From VRUE01 sp963805455 (GTDB lineage Bacteria; Actinomycetota; Thermoleophilia; Solirubrobacterales; 70-9): a stretch of 64,000 bases of DNA. The notes beneath the pieces were generated by a model. It saw nothing but the letters and a program-made list of their open reading frames with translations, ran no database searches and was not told the DNA's origin. Of this stretch, positions 23,441-31,558 are shown piece after piece. The position numbers and the translations under genes were made by a program. Every line of letters starts with the position of its first letter. The first letter of the stretch is position 1. The DNA lies in assembly GCA_963805455.1 (NCBI GenBank), contig CAWDUJ010000009.1:233178-297177 (forward strand). The letters are read 5' to 3'.

Positions 23441-24638
23441 CGCCCCGATGACAAACGGAGCGGCGGACCTCGACACCGAGATCATGACGATCAACATCGG
23501 GCCGCACCACCCGGCAACGCACGGCGTGCTGCGGCTGGTGGTCGACCTCGACGGCGAGGTCGTGCGCGAGTGCAAGCCGGTGATCGGCTACGTCCACACC
23601 GGGATCGAAAAGTCCTGCGAGGACAAGAGCTACTGGAAGGTCATCCCCTTCGTCGAGCGGATGGACTACGTCTCCTATTTCTTCCAGATGGAGGCCTTCT
23701 GCGGCGCGGTCGAGCGCCTCGTCGAGCTCGAGATCCCGCCCCGGGCGAAGTATCTGCGGACGATATTCCTCGAGCTCAACCGGATCCACTCGCACCTCGT
23801 CTGGCTCGGGACGACGGCGCTCGACCTTGGCGCGATCTCGATGCTCTGGTACTGCTTCCGCGAGCGCGACCGGATCCTCGACCTGTTCGAGATGGCGACC
23901 GGGCAGCGGATGCACACCCGCTACTTCCAGGTCGGCGGTGTGATCGAGGACATCCCGCTCGGGTTCGAGGCAAAACTACGGGAGTTCCTCGCCGACATGC
24001 CGGTCCGGGTCGGCCAGTACGAGGCGCTGCTCGACCGCAACGAGGTCTTCCTCTCGCGGACGAAGGGGGTCGGGATCGTCTCCCGCGAGCGGCTGCTCGA
24101 GCTCGGCGTCACCGGCCCGCTGCTGCGGGCCGCGGGCGAGCCCTGGGACCTGCGGAAGGCATTCGACTACCTCGCCTACCCCGACGTCGAGTTCAAGGTC
24201 CCTGTCGGGACCGTCGGCGACAACTACGACCGCTACCGGGTGCGCCTGGCGGAGATGGTCGAGTCGGTCCGGATCATGGAGCAGGCGCTCGACGGCCTGC
24301 CCGAAGGGCCGTTCATCGCCGACGACCGCAAGTACGTGCTGCCGCCGCGCTCGGAGCTCTCGACCTCGATGGAGTCGCTGATCCACCACTTCAAGCTCGT
24401 CACCGAGGGCTACCGGGTGGGCCCCGGCGAGATCTACTACGCGATCGAGAGCCCCCGCGGCGAGCTCGGCTGCTACCTCCTCGCCGACGGCTCGTCGAAG
24501 CCGGCCCGGGTCCACATCCGCGACCCCTCCTTCGTCAACCTGCAGGCATTCCGGGACATGTCGATCGACGGCTACATCGCCGACATGATCTGCAGCCTCG
24601 GGATGCTCGACCCGATCCTGGGGGGGGTTGACCGGTGA
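23433..24638 (+). CDS. nuoD: NADH-quinone oxidoreductase subunit D
   Basis: 401 residues. Opens with MTINIGPHHPATHGVLRLVV, where the His-rich loop lines the quinone pocket; then GYVHTGIEKSCEDKSYWKVI and the C-terminal SLGMLDPILGGVDR ending typical of the 49-kDa subunit. The NiFe-hydrogenase-like cysteine sites are absent, as expected. It is followed by a 135-bp gap containing a large palindrome, the only sizeable break in the operon. Confidence 0.97.
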   Translation: MASAPMTNGAADLDTEIMTINIGPHHPATHGVLRLVVDLDGEVVRECKPVIGYVHTGIEKSCEDKSYWKVIPFVERMDYVSYFFQMEAFCGAVERLVELEIPPRAKYLRTIFLELNRIHSHLVWLGTTALDLGAISMLWYCFRERDRILDLFEMATGQRMHTRYFQVGGVIEDIPLGFEAKLREFLADMPVRVGQYEALLDRNEVFLSRTKGVGIVSRERLLELGVTGPLLRAAGEPWDLRKAFDYLAYPDVEFKVPVGTVGDNYDRYRVRLAEMVESVRIMEQALDGLPEGPFIADDRKYVLPPRSELSTSMESLIHHFKLVTEGYRVGPGEIYYAIESPRGELGCYLLADGSSKPARVHIRDPSFVNLQAFRDMSIDGYIADMICSLGMLDPILGGVDR

Positions 24639-24729
24639 GGAGGATGGGATGCCCCCCGCTCGGACAAGCGCCTCGCCGGTCGGCTCGGCGCTTTGATTCT
24701 CCGCCCGTTCGGGAGGCATCCCATCCTCC
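24639..24729. repeat. Palindromic element, loop word GGCGCTTTGA (copy 1)
   Basis: Outer arms 24639-24658 and 24710-24729 pair over 20 bp with one mismatch. Inside lies a second hairpin (AAGCGCC 24666-24672 with GGCGCTT 24687-24693, and GCCG/CGGC in between). Segments CGGACAAG (24661-24668) and the 22 bases 24687-24708 match the reverse strand of the palindrome at 61877-61973 (8/8 and 20/22). It lies between nuoD and nuoE. Confidence 0.8.
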
Positions 24730-24773
24730 CCTCGCTGCCGTACTCCCGGATCGGGTCGAGTTTGGAGGAGCTC

Positions 24774-25406
24774 ATGTCTGAGCTGCCCGTCGACCCGGCG
24801 CTGATGGGCGGCCGCGTTCCCGATCGCGCGCCGGAGCAGGTCCCGGAGCTGCACGAAGTCAATTGTCCGCCGGAGATGATCGAGCGGATCGAGGAACTGG
24901 TGGCCCGCTACCCGGACCGCAGGTCGGCCGCGATCCCCGCGCTCTGGGAGGTCCAGCGGCGCTACGGCTGGTGCACGCCCGAGGGGATCCGCCAGGCGGC
25001 GGCGGTGATGCGGGTCACCCCGGCCTACCTCGAGTCGGTCGCGAGCTTCTACGACCTCCTCCACACCGACGCGGTCGGGTCCCACAAAGTCGCCGTCTGC
25101 ACCAACATCAGCTGCTGGATGAACGGCGGCGACGAGCTGCTCGACGCGTTCCGCGCCGCGGCCGATGGTGAGGACGTCTTCGTCACCGGGTTCGAGTGCC
25201 TCGGGGCCTGCGACATCGCCCCGATGGCCTCGATCGACGAGCGTTACTTCGGCCCGCTCGGGACCGACGACGCGGCGACGGCGGTCGAGCGGTTGATCGC
25301 CGGCGGCGAGGTCCTGCCCGAGAAGGCGCTCGAGCGGCGCGGCCTCGCCGGCGATTCCCCGCCCGGCCCGGACGCGGGAGCGAGCGAGCGAGGACTCCGG
25401 TCGTGA
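24774..25406 (+). CDS. nuoE: NADH-quinone oxidoreductase subunit E
   Basis: 210 residues from ATG 24774 with a strong SD (GGAGGA) five bases before it, fitting independent re-initiation after the palindrome. The thioredoxin-like fold binds cluster N1a: VCTNISCWMNGGDEL (C-x4-C) and FECLGACDIAPMASID (C-x3-C). The N-terminal helical part is IPALWEVQRRYGWCTPEGIR. The C-terminus is a glycine/proline-rich tail. Works with NuoF and NuoG in NADH oxidation. Confidence 0.96.
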   Translation: MSELPVDPALMGGRVPDRAPEQVPELHEVNCPPEMIERIEELVARYPDRRSAAIPALWEVQRRYGWCTPEGIRQAAAVMRVTPAYLESVASFYDLLHTDAVGSHKVAVCTNISCWMNGGDELLDAFRAAADGEDVFVTGFECLGACDIAPMASIDERYFGPLGTDDAATAVERLIAGGEVLPEKALERRGLAGDSPPGPDAGASERGLRS

Positions 25407-25453
25407 TGAGCGCGAGCGAGCGGGAGCAGAGGAGGCGGGCGGTTCATGCCTGA
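25406..25453 (+). CDS. Possible micro-ORF between nuoE and nuoF
   Basis: 15 codons (MSASEREQRRRAVHA) starting in a TGATG overlap with nuoE and running 8 bases past the nuoF ATG. The first 16 bases resemble the start of the FAPRAKRE micro-ORFs (ATGAGCGCG then AGCGAGC, one base shorter), but the second half of that motif and its hairpin are missing. It may only couple nuoF translation to nuoE. Confidence 0.3.
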   Translation: MSASEREQRRRAVHA

Positions 25454-26756
25454 GACCAGGGTTCTGCTCGAGCATGCTGAGGACCCCCTGCTGCGCACGA
25501 TCGACGGCTACAGGAGCTACGGCGGCTACCAGACCCTGACCCGTGCCTACCGCGAGCTGGAGTCCGACGAGGTCCTGAAGGAGCTCGAAGACTCCGGCCT
25601 GCGCGGGCGCGGCGGCGCCGGCTTCTCGATGGGCAAAAAGGCCTCCTTCCTGCCGCGCGGCGAAATGGCCAAGTACCTGTGCTGCAACGCGGACGAGTCC
25701 GAGCCGGGGGCGTTCAAGGACCGCGAGCTGATGCAGCGCAACCCCCACCAGCTGATCGAGGGGATCGCGATCGCCGCCCTCGCCGCCGATTCCACCCACG
25801 CGTTCATCTTCATTCGCGGCGAGTACGACCTCCAGGGCGACATCCTCGACCAGGCGGTAGCCGAGGCCTACGAGGCCGGCTACCTCGGCCGGGACATCCT
25901 CGGCAGCCACCGCGACCTCGAGCTGGTCGTCCACCGCGGCGCCGGCGCCTACATCTGCGGTGAGGAGACGGCGCTGCTCGACGCGCTCGAAGGCAAGCGC
26001 GGCAATCCGCGCCTAAAGCCGCCGTTCCCGGCGGTGCAGGGTCTCTACGGCGGGCCGACGCTGGTCAACAACGTCGAGACGCTCTCCAATGTGCCGCGGA
26101 TCGTCGCCCACGGAGCCGACTGGTTCAAGGGTTTCGGGACCGAGCAGTCGCCGGGGACGAAGGTGGTCTCGGTCTCCGGCGGCGTCCAGCGGCCCGGCAA
26201 CTACGAGGTTGAGCTCGGGATACCGACGCGGGAGCTGATCTTCGACCTCGCCGGGGGCCCGGCCGAGGGGCGCGAGGTTAAGGCGATCTATCCCGGCGGC
26301 TCCTCCTCACCGGTCCTCAAGGCCGATGAGTGCCTCGACCTTCCCTACTCGTTCGAGGCGATGGCCGACGCCGGCTCGATGCTCGGCTCGGGCTCGATCA
26401 TCGTCGCCGACGACACCGTTTCGATCCCGCTGATGGCGCTGCGAACCGCGCGCTTCTACCACCACGAGTCCTGCGGCAAGTGCACCCCCTGCCGGGAGGG
26501 GACGAACTGGACGGTGAAGATGCTGGAACGAATGGTGCGGGGTGAGGCGACGCCGATGGACCTCGACATCGTCGCCTCGGTCCAGGAGAACATAATCGGC
26601 CACTGTCTCTGCGTCCTAGGCGACTCGATGGCGATGCCGGTCGGGGCGATGGTCCGCAAGTTCCGCGACGAGTTTGAAGAGGTGATGGCCGCCGCCGGGC
26701 CGGAGCCGATCGAGGCCGTCCAGGGAGACCCCGAGACCCTGGGGGCGGCGACATGA
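25446..26756 (+). CDS. nuoF: NADH-quinone oxidoreductase subunit F
   Basis: 436 residues. The FMN/NADH site is GLRGRGGAGFSMGKKASFLP with GAGAYICGEETALLDALEG; cluster N3 is bound by ESCGKCTPCREGTNW and a later Cys in NIIGHCLCVLGD. This is the subunit that oxidises NADH. Its start lies inside the end of a 15-codon micro-ORF. Ends in an ATGA overlap with nuoG. Confidence 0.97.
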   Translation: MPETRVLLEHAEDPLLRTIDGYRSYGGYQTLTRAYRELESDEVLKELEDSGLRGRGGAGFSMGKKASFLPRGEMAKYLCCNADESEPGAFKDRELMQRNPHQLIEGIAIAALAADSTHAFIFIRGEYDLQGDILDQAVAEAYEAGYLGRDILGSHRDLELVVHRGAGAYICGEETALLDALEGKRGNPRLKPPFPAVQGLYGGPTLVNNVETLSNVPRIVAHGADWFKGFGTEQSPGTKVVSVSGGVQRPGNYEVELGIPTRELIFDLAGGPAEGREVKAIYPGGSSSPVLKADECLDLPYSFEAMADAGSMLGSGSIIVADDTVSIPLMALRTARFYHHESCGKCTPCREGTNWTVKMLERMVRGEATPMDLDIVASVQENIIGHCLCVLGDSMAMPVGAMVRKFRDEFEEVMAAAGPEPIEAVQGDPETLGAAT

Positions 26757-29191
26757 GCGAGATCACTCTCATCATCGACGGCCGCGAGGTGACCGCAAAT
26801 GAGGGCGAAATGCTCCACGACGCGGCGCGCGAGGGCGACGTCGAGATCCCGGTCTTCTGTTACGAGCCGAAGCTCGGCGAGCCGGTCGGCGCCTGCCGGA
26901 TGTGCCTGGTCGAGATCGAGGGGATCCCGAAACTCCAGACCTCGTGCTCGACGCCGGTTCGCGACGGGATGGTCGTCCACACCCGCACCGACCAGGTCAA
27001 ACACGCTCAGAGCGCGGTGGTCGAGTTCCTCCTCGTCAACCACCCGCTCGACTGCCCGGTCTGCGACAAAGGCGGCGAATGTCCGCTGCAGGACATCACG
27101 ATGGGCTGGGGCCCGGGGAAAACCCGCTTCATCGACGACAAGCGCCACTTCCAGAAGCCGGTCGAGCTCTCGCCCCTGGTCGCGATCGACCGCGAGCGCT
27201 GCATCCTCTGCTATCGCTGCGTCCGCTTCAGCCAGGAGGTCGCCGAGGACGAGCAGCTGCAGCTGCTGGAGCGGGGCGATCGCACCTTCGTCGGCACCTT
27301 CGACGACCGCCCCTACATCGCCCCCTTCCACGGCAACATCACCGACCTCTGCCCGGTCGGCGCGCTGACCAGCTACACGTACCGGTTCCGCGCCCGCCCC
27401 TGGGACATCGAGAACTCGGGCTCGGTCTGCACGCTCTGCCCGAGCCAGTGCAACGTCAGCTTCACCGTCCGCGACGAGGAGGTGAAGCGGGTCGTCGCCC
27501 GCGACAACCCCGACGTCGACGACGGCTGGCTCTGCGACCGCGGCCGCTACGGATTCGAGATGTTCGGCGCCGAGCAGCGGGTAACGGGGCCACGGCTGCG
27601 GGGTGGCGCCGAGGCCGGGTGGGCGGAGGCGATCGAGAAAGCCGCGGCAGGGCTGAACGCCGGCGGGGCGGCGAGCGCGGCGATCGTCGGCGACGCCTCC
27701 AACGAGGAGGGTTACCTCGTCCAGCGGATCATGCGCGAGGCGCTCGGCTCGCCGAACGTCGACTCGCGAGTCTCGCGCGGTCCGGGGCGCGACGCGCTCC
27801 TGCCCCTCTCCGACCCGGGGATCTCGGCCCGCGTCCGCGACATCGACAAAGCTGCCGCGGTCCTCGTCGTCGGCACCGACCCGCTCCACACCTCGCCGAT
27901 ACTCGACCTCCGGATCCGCAAGGCGATCCGCCGCAACGGCACCCGGCTCGCCGTCGCCACCGACCGCCCGACCGCCCTCGACGGCGGCGCGACCGCGGTG
28001 GCCCGCTACACGCCCGGCGGTTCCGCGGGCTTCCTAGCGGATCTGGCCGAGGCGCTGCGCCACGACGCCGACAACGCCGCCTCGGAGATCGCCGAGCTGC
28101 TCCGCGATGCCGAGGACGTCGTCATCGTCTGGGGCGAGCGGATCGGCCGCGATGGGCCGGCGGCGAGCCTGGCGCTACTCGATGTCGCCGCCACCCTCGA
28201 TCTGGCGACGAAGGACGGGTCGGGACTGCTGGAGGTTCCCGATCTCTCGAATGCCCGCGGACTGCGCGAGGCCGGCTGCCTCCCCGACGCCGGGCCGGGG
28301 CTGGCGGAGACCGAGGCCGGCAGGGGGACCGAGGAGATCCGCGCGGCGCTCCAGTCGGGCGAGTTGAAGACCCTGGTCCTGTTCGGAGTCGACCCGCTGC
28401 GCGACTTCCCCGACACCGAGGCCTGGAAAGGCGCCCTCGCCGCCGCCGACCACCTCGTCGTCTTCTCGACCTTCGAGAACCAGACGACGGCGATGGCCGA
28501 CGTCGTCTTCCCGATCGAGACCCATGCCGAGAAGGACGGCACGGTGACCCATCCCGAGGGCCGGGTGCAGCGGGTCAGGCCGAGCGCCTCGCGGCCCGGA
28601 GACATCAGGCCGAACTGGGGCGTCCTCGCGGAGTTGTCCCTCGCACTCGGTCACGACACCGGCATCTCATCCCAACCCACAGCATTCGAGGCGCTCACCG
28701 AAGCCGTGCCGTTCTACGCCGGGATCACCGACGCGGAGATCGGCGGCCGCGGAGTTCGGTGGCAGGAGCGAGACGCGGCAGAGGCGATTCCCAAGCCGGA
28801 TGGGGCGGGAGACCCCACCTCGGCGAAAGCACAGTCTTCCGGCGAGGCGGGGTCCCCCGCCCCGACCGACTCCGGCGCCGCACTCGCGTTGGGTACGTAC
28901 CGCGATCTGTGGGCAGGTCCAATTACCGAGCTCAATCCGCCGTTGCGGTTCCTCGCCCCGAGCCAGCGTGTTGAGATGTCGCCTGCCGATGCCGAACGCC
29001 TTGGGCTGAAGGGCGGTGAGGAGGTCAGGGTCGGGGAGAACGGGACGAGCGTCCGGGCCCGGGTCGACATCAGGGAGCGGGTCAGCGACGGCGTCTGCTT
29101 CCTGATCGAGGGGACGGCGGAGGGGAACGCCAACGGGCTGCTCAACGGAGGACCCATCCAGGTGATGGTCGAGAAGGCCGGCGCGCCATGA
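26753..29191 (+). CDS. nuoG: NADH-quinone oxidoreductase subunit G
   Basis: 812 residues. N-terminal 2Fe-2S ferredoxin domain (GACRMCLVEIEG, LQTSCSTPV), then the His-Cys 4Fe-4S site (HPLDCPVCDKGGECPLQD) and two further clusters (RCILCYRCVRFSQEVAED). A molybdopterin-oxidoreductase-like domain follows with an extra N7-type site, VCTLCPSQCNVSFTVRDEE. Residues about 684-704 (roughly DPTSAKAQSSGEAGSPAPT) are encoded by a palindrome inserted in frame before the C-terminal domain (PLRFLAPSQRVEMSPADAER). Ends in an ATGA overlap with nuoH. Confidence 0.96.
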   Translation: MSEITLIIDGREVTANEGEMLHDAAREGDVEIPVFCYEPKLGEPVGACRMCLVEIEGIPKLQTSCSTPVRDGMVVHTRTDQVKHAQSAVVEFLLVNHPLDCPVCDKGGECPLQDITMGWGPGKTRFIDDKRHFQKPVELSPLVAIDRERCILCYRCVRFSQEVAEDEQLQLLERGDRTFVGTFDDRPYIAPFHGNITDLCPVGALTSYTYRFRARPWDIENSGSVCTLCPSQCNVSFTVRDEEVKRVVARDNPDVDDGWLCDRGRYGFEMFGAEQRVTGPRLRGGAEAGWAEAIEKAAAGLNAGGAASAAIVGDASNEEGYLVQRIMREALGSPNVDSRVSRGPGRDALLPLSDPGISARVRDIDKAAAVLVVGTDPLHTSPILDLRIRKAIRRNGTRLAVATDRPTALDGGATAVARYTPGGSAGFLADLAEALRHDADNAASEIAELLRDAEDVVIVWGERIGRDGPAASLALLDVAATLDLATKDGSGLLEVPDLSNARGLREAGCLPDAGPGLAETEAGRGTEEIRAALQSGELKTLVLFGVDPLRDFPDTEAWKGALAAADHLVVFSTFENQTTAMADVVFPIETHAEKDGTVTHPEGRVQRVRPSASRPGDIRPNWGVLAELSLALGHDTGISSQPTAFEALTEAVPFYAGITDAEIGGRGVRWQERDAAEAIPKPDGAGDPTSAKAQSSGEAGSPAPTDSGAALALGTYRDLWAGPITELNPPLRFLAPSQRVEMSPADAERLGLKGGEEVRVGENGTSVRARVDIRERVSDGVCFLIEGTAEGNANGLLNGGPIQVMVEKAGAP
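28802..28863. repeat. Palindrome inside nuoG coding sequence
   Basis: Arms 28802-28822 and 28843-28863 pair over 21 bp with two mismatches around a 20-base loop. It encodes a low-complexity Gly/Ser/Ala/Pro linker and keeps the nuoG frame. The outline (G-run arm, C-run arm, GCGAAAG) resembles the intergenic palindromes, but the GGCGCTTTGA word is absent. Confidence 0.7.
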
Positions 29192-30186
29192 TTGCGATCG
29201 CCGACACAACCTTCGCCGAAGCCGGCTGGATCATGGTCGTCAAGTCGCTGGTGATCTTCGGGGTGATCTTCGCAATCCTGCCGATCATGACGGTGGTGGA
29301 GCGGAAGCTGATCGGCCGCTTCCAGCACCGCTACGGCCCGAACCGGGTCGGCCCGTTCGGGATCCTGCAGCCGCTTGCCGACGTCGGCAAGCTGCTCAGC
29401 AAGCAGGCCTTCATGCCGAAGAACGCTATCCCGACCCTGTTCGTGCTCGGGCCGCTGCTCCCGGTCCTATCCGGGGTGCTGGCGCTCGCGATAATCCCCT
29501 GGGGCAACGTCCAGGACGGCGTCGGCCTCTACGGGATCGACGTCCCGATCGGAATCCTCTATTTCTTCGCCGTCGGCTCGATCGCGTTCTACGGGGTCCT
29601 GCTCGGCGGCTGGGCCTCGGGCTCGAAATACAGCCTGCTGGGAGCGATGCGCGGCGCCGCGCAGCTGATCTCCTACGAGGTCGCGATGGGCCTCGCGCTC
29701 CTCGGCGTGATCATCATGGGCGGCTCGCTCTCGCTCGTCGACCTCGTCGAGGCACAGGGCCGAATCTGGTACATCGTCCCCCAGTTCGTCGGCTTCCTGA
29801 TTTTCATGCTGGCCGGTTTCGCCGAGACCAACCGGACCCCGTTCGACATGCCCGAGGCCGATGCCGAATTGGTCCAGGGGTTCATGACCGAGTACGGCGG
29901 GATGCGGTTCGGCAGCTTCCTCCTGGTCGAATACATGGAGATCCTGGTCGTCTCCGGGATCGCCGCCGCGCTCTTCCTCGGCGGCTGGATGGGCCCCGGC
30001 CCGGGCTTCCTCGACCCGATCTGGATGCTGCTCAAGATCTTCTGCCTGATCTTCGTCTTCATCTGGGTGCGGGCAACGCTGCCGCGGCTGCGCTACGACC
30101 AGCTGATGAGCCTCGGCTGGAAGGTGCTGCTGCCCCTGGCGACCCTGAACATGCTGGTGACGGCGGTCCTGGTGGTGGTGACGTGA
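29188..30186 (+). CDS. nuoH: NADH-quinone oxidoreductase subunit H
   Basis: 332 residues, eight or more TM helices. The quinone-chamber motifs are VVERKLIGRFQHRYGPNRVG, GPFGILQPLADVGKLL, ISYEVAMGLALLGVIIMGGS, GFAETNRTPFDMPEADAELV and VRATLPRLRYDQLMSLGWK. It joins the hydrophilic arm to the proton-pumping membrane arm. Overlaps nuoG by ATGA and nuoI by GTGA. Confidence 0.97.
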   Translation: MIAIADTTFAEAGWIMVVKSLVIFGVIFAILPIMTVVERKLIGRFQHRYGPNRVGPFGILQPLADVGKLLSKQAFMPKNAIPTLFVLGPLLPVLSGVLALAIIPWGNVQDGVGLYGIDVPIGILYFFAVGSIAFYGVLLGGWASGSKYSLLGAMRGAAQLISYEVAMGLALLGVIIMGGSLSLVDLVEAQGRIWYIVPQFVGFLIFMLAGFAETNRTPFDMPEADAELVQGFMTEYGGMRFGSFLLVEYMEILVVSGIAAALFLGGWMGPGPGFLDPIWMLLKIFCLIFVFIWVRATLPRLRYDQLMSLGWKVLLPLATLNMLVTAVLVVVT

Positions 30187-30725
30187 CCGAATTCCCCTAC
30201 CTCAGGGACCAGGACGTCGTCGAGGTCCAGCGCGGGCCCGAGCCGGGCGGCGTCGGCGGCGCCTACCGCGCCTTCGGCGAGACCCTGCGGGGGCTGAAGA
30301 CGACGATGGCGCGGCTGATCGAGGGGCCGCTGACGATCCAGTACCCGGAGGAGAAGACCCCGGTCTACCCGCGCTTCCGCGGCCGCCACAAACTGCACAA
30401 GTTCGAGGACACCGGGCTCGAGAAATGCGTCGGCTGCTCGCTCTGCGCCGCCGCCTGCCCGGCCGATTGCATCCGCGTCGTCGCCGCCGAGAACATTCCC
30501 GGCGAGCGCGTCTCGGCCGGCGAGCGCTACGCCGCCGTCTACGAGATCAACCTCTCGCGCTGCATCTTCTGCGGCTACTGCGAGATCGCCTGCCCGTTCG
30601 ACGCGATCACGATGGGCCACGACTACGAGATGGCCGACTACGACCGCGAGAACCTGATCTTCACCAAGGAGATGCTGCTCGCCGAGTCGGTCGAGCGGAC
30701 CCCGCTGCGGGCAGAGGGCGAGTAG
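30183..30725 (+). CDS. nuoI: NADH-quinone oxidoreductase subunit I
   Basis: 180 residues from GTG 30183. Two 4Fe-4S sites (N6a/N6b): CVGCSLCAAACPADCIRV and CIFCGYCEIACPFDAITMGH. The N-terminus has the amphipathic helix that docks on the membrane (LRGLKTTMARLIEGPLTIQY), then YPRFRGRHKLHKFEDTG. Stops directly before the nuoJ ATG. Confidence 0.97.
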   Translation: MTEFPYLRDQDVVEVQRGPEPGGVGGAYRAFGETLRGLKTTMARLIEGPLTIQYPEEKTPVYPRFRGRHKLHKFEDTGLEKCVGCSLCAAACPADCIRVVAAENIPGERVSAGERYAAVYEINLSRCIFCGYCEIACPFDAITMGHDYEMADYDRENLIFTKEMLLAESVERTPLRAEGE

Positions 30726-31262
30726 ATGGAAGAGGTTCTGTTCTTCGCGGCCGCGATCGGAGCCCTCGGCGGCGCGATCGGGGTCGTCGCGATGCGCAAT
30801 CCCTTCTTCGGGGTGCTGGCGCTGATCGTTCACCTGTTCTCGCTCGCCGTCCTCTTCCTGCTCCTCAGCTCGGCATTCGTCGCCGCGGCGCAGGTCGTCG
30901 TCTACGCCGGCGCGGTGATGGTCCTCTACGTCTTCGTCGTCGCCTACGTCGGCGGTGGGGGCGAGTCGGCCTGGGAGCCGATACCCGGCCAGCAATTCCT
31001 GGCGCCACTGCTGGGGGCGGCGCTCTTCATCGAGCTCTCGATCGCCGTCCTCGCCTCCTCGCTGCTGGCGCTCGGCACCGACGGGCCCGACGTCAAGCCC
31101 GGGTTCGGCGACCCAGCCGCGATCGGCCGGCTCCTGCTCGAACGCTTCCTGATTCCATTTGAGGCCGCATCGATTTTGCTTCTTCTCGCCGCGGTGGGAG
31201 CGGTCGTACTCGCCGGTCAGCGAAATACGCCGGGGGACGGGCCTGCTGGAGGAATCTCGTGA
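30726..31262 (+). CDS. nuoJ: NADH-quinone oxidoreductase subunit J
   Basis: 178 residues, five TM helices. VVVYAGAVMVLYVFVVAYVG is the conserved third helix with the pi-bulge that couples redox to pumping; MRNPFFGVLALIVHLFSLAV is helix 2. The C-terminal ILLLLAAVGAVVLAGQRN is typical. Overlaps nuoK by four bases. Confidence 0.95.
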   Translation: MEEVLFFAAAIGALGGAIGVVAMRNPFFGVLALIVHLFSLAVLFLLLSSAFVAAAQVVVYAGAVMVLYVFVVAYVGGGGESAWEPIPGQQFLAPLLGAALFIELSIAVLASSLLALGTDGPDVKPGFGDPAAIGRLLLERFLIPFEAASILLLLAAVGAVVLAGQRNTPGDGPAGGIS

Positions 31263-31558
31263 ACATCGAGTGGTACATCGTCCTCTCCTCACTCCTGTTT
31301 GCGATCGGAGCGATGGGGATCCTGATCCGCCGCAGCCCGATCGTGATCCTGCTCTGCCTCGAGCTGATGCTGAACGCCGGCAACCTGGCCCTGGTCGCGT
31401 TCAGCCGGATGGTCGGCAACTCGGACGGGCAGATCTTCGCGATCGTCGTGATGGTCGTGGCAGCCTGCGAGGTCGTCGTCGGCCTCGGCCTGATCGTCGC
31501 GATCTTCCGCCGCAAGCTGCCGCTGGACGTCGATGAGCTGAGGGAGCTCAGAGGATGA
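31259..31558 (+). CDS. nuoK: NADH-quinone oxidoreductase subunit K
   Basis: 99 residues from GTG 31259. Three helices with the conserved glutamates in IVILLCLELMLNAGNLALVA and VVAACEVVVGLGLIVAIFRR. Antiporter-like (MrpC homologue) subunit. Overlaps nuoL by ATGA. Confidence 0.96.
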   Translation: MNIEWYIVLSSLLFAIGAMGILIRRSPIVILLCLELMLNAGNLALVAFSRMVGNSDGQIFAIVVMVVAACEVVVGLGLIVAIFRRKLPLDVDELRELRG

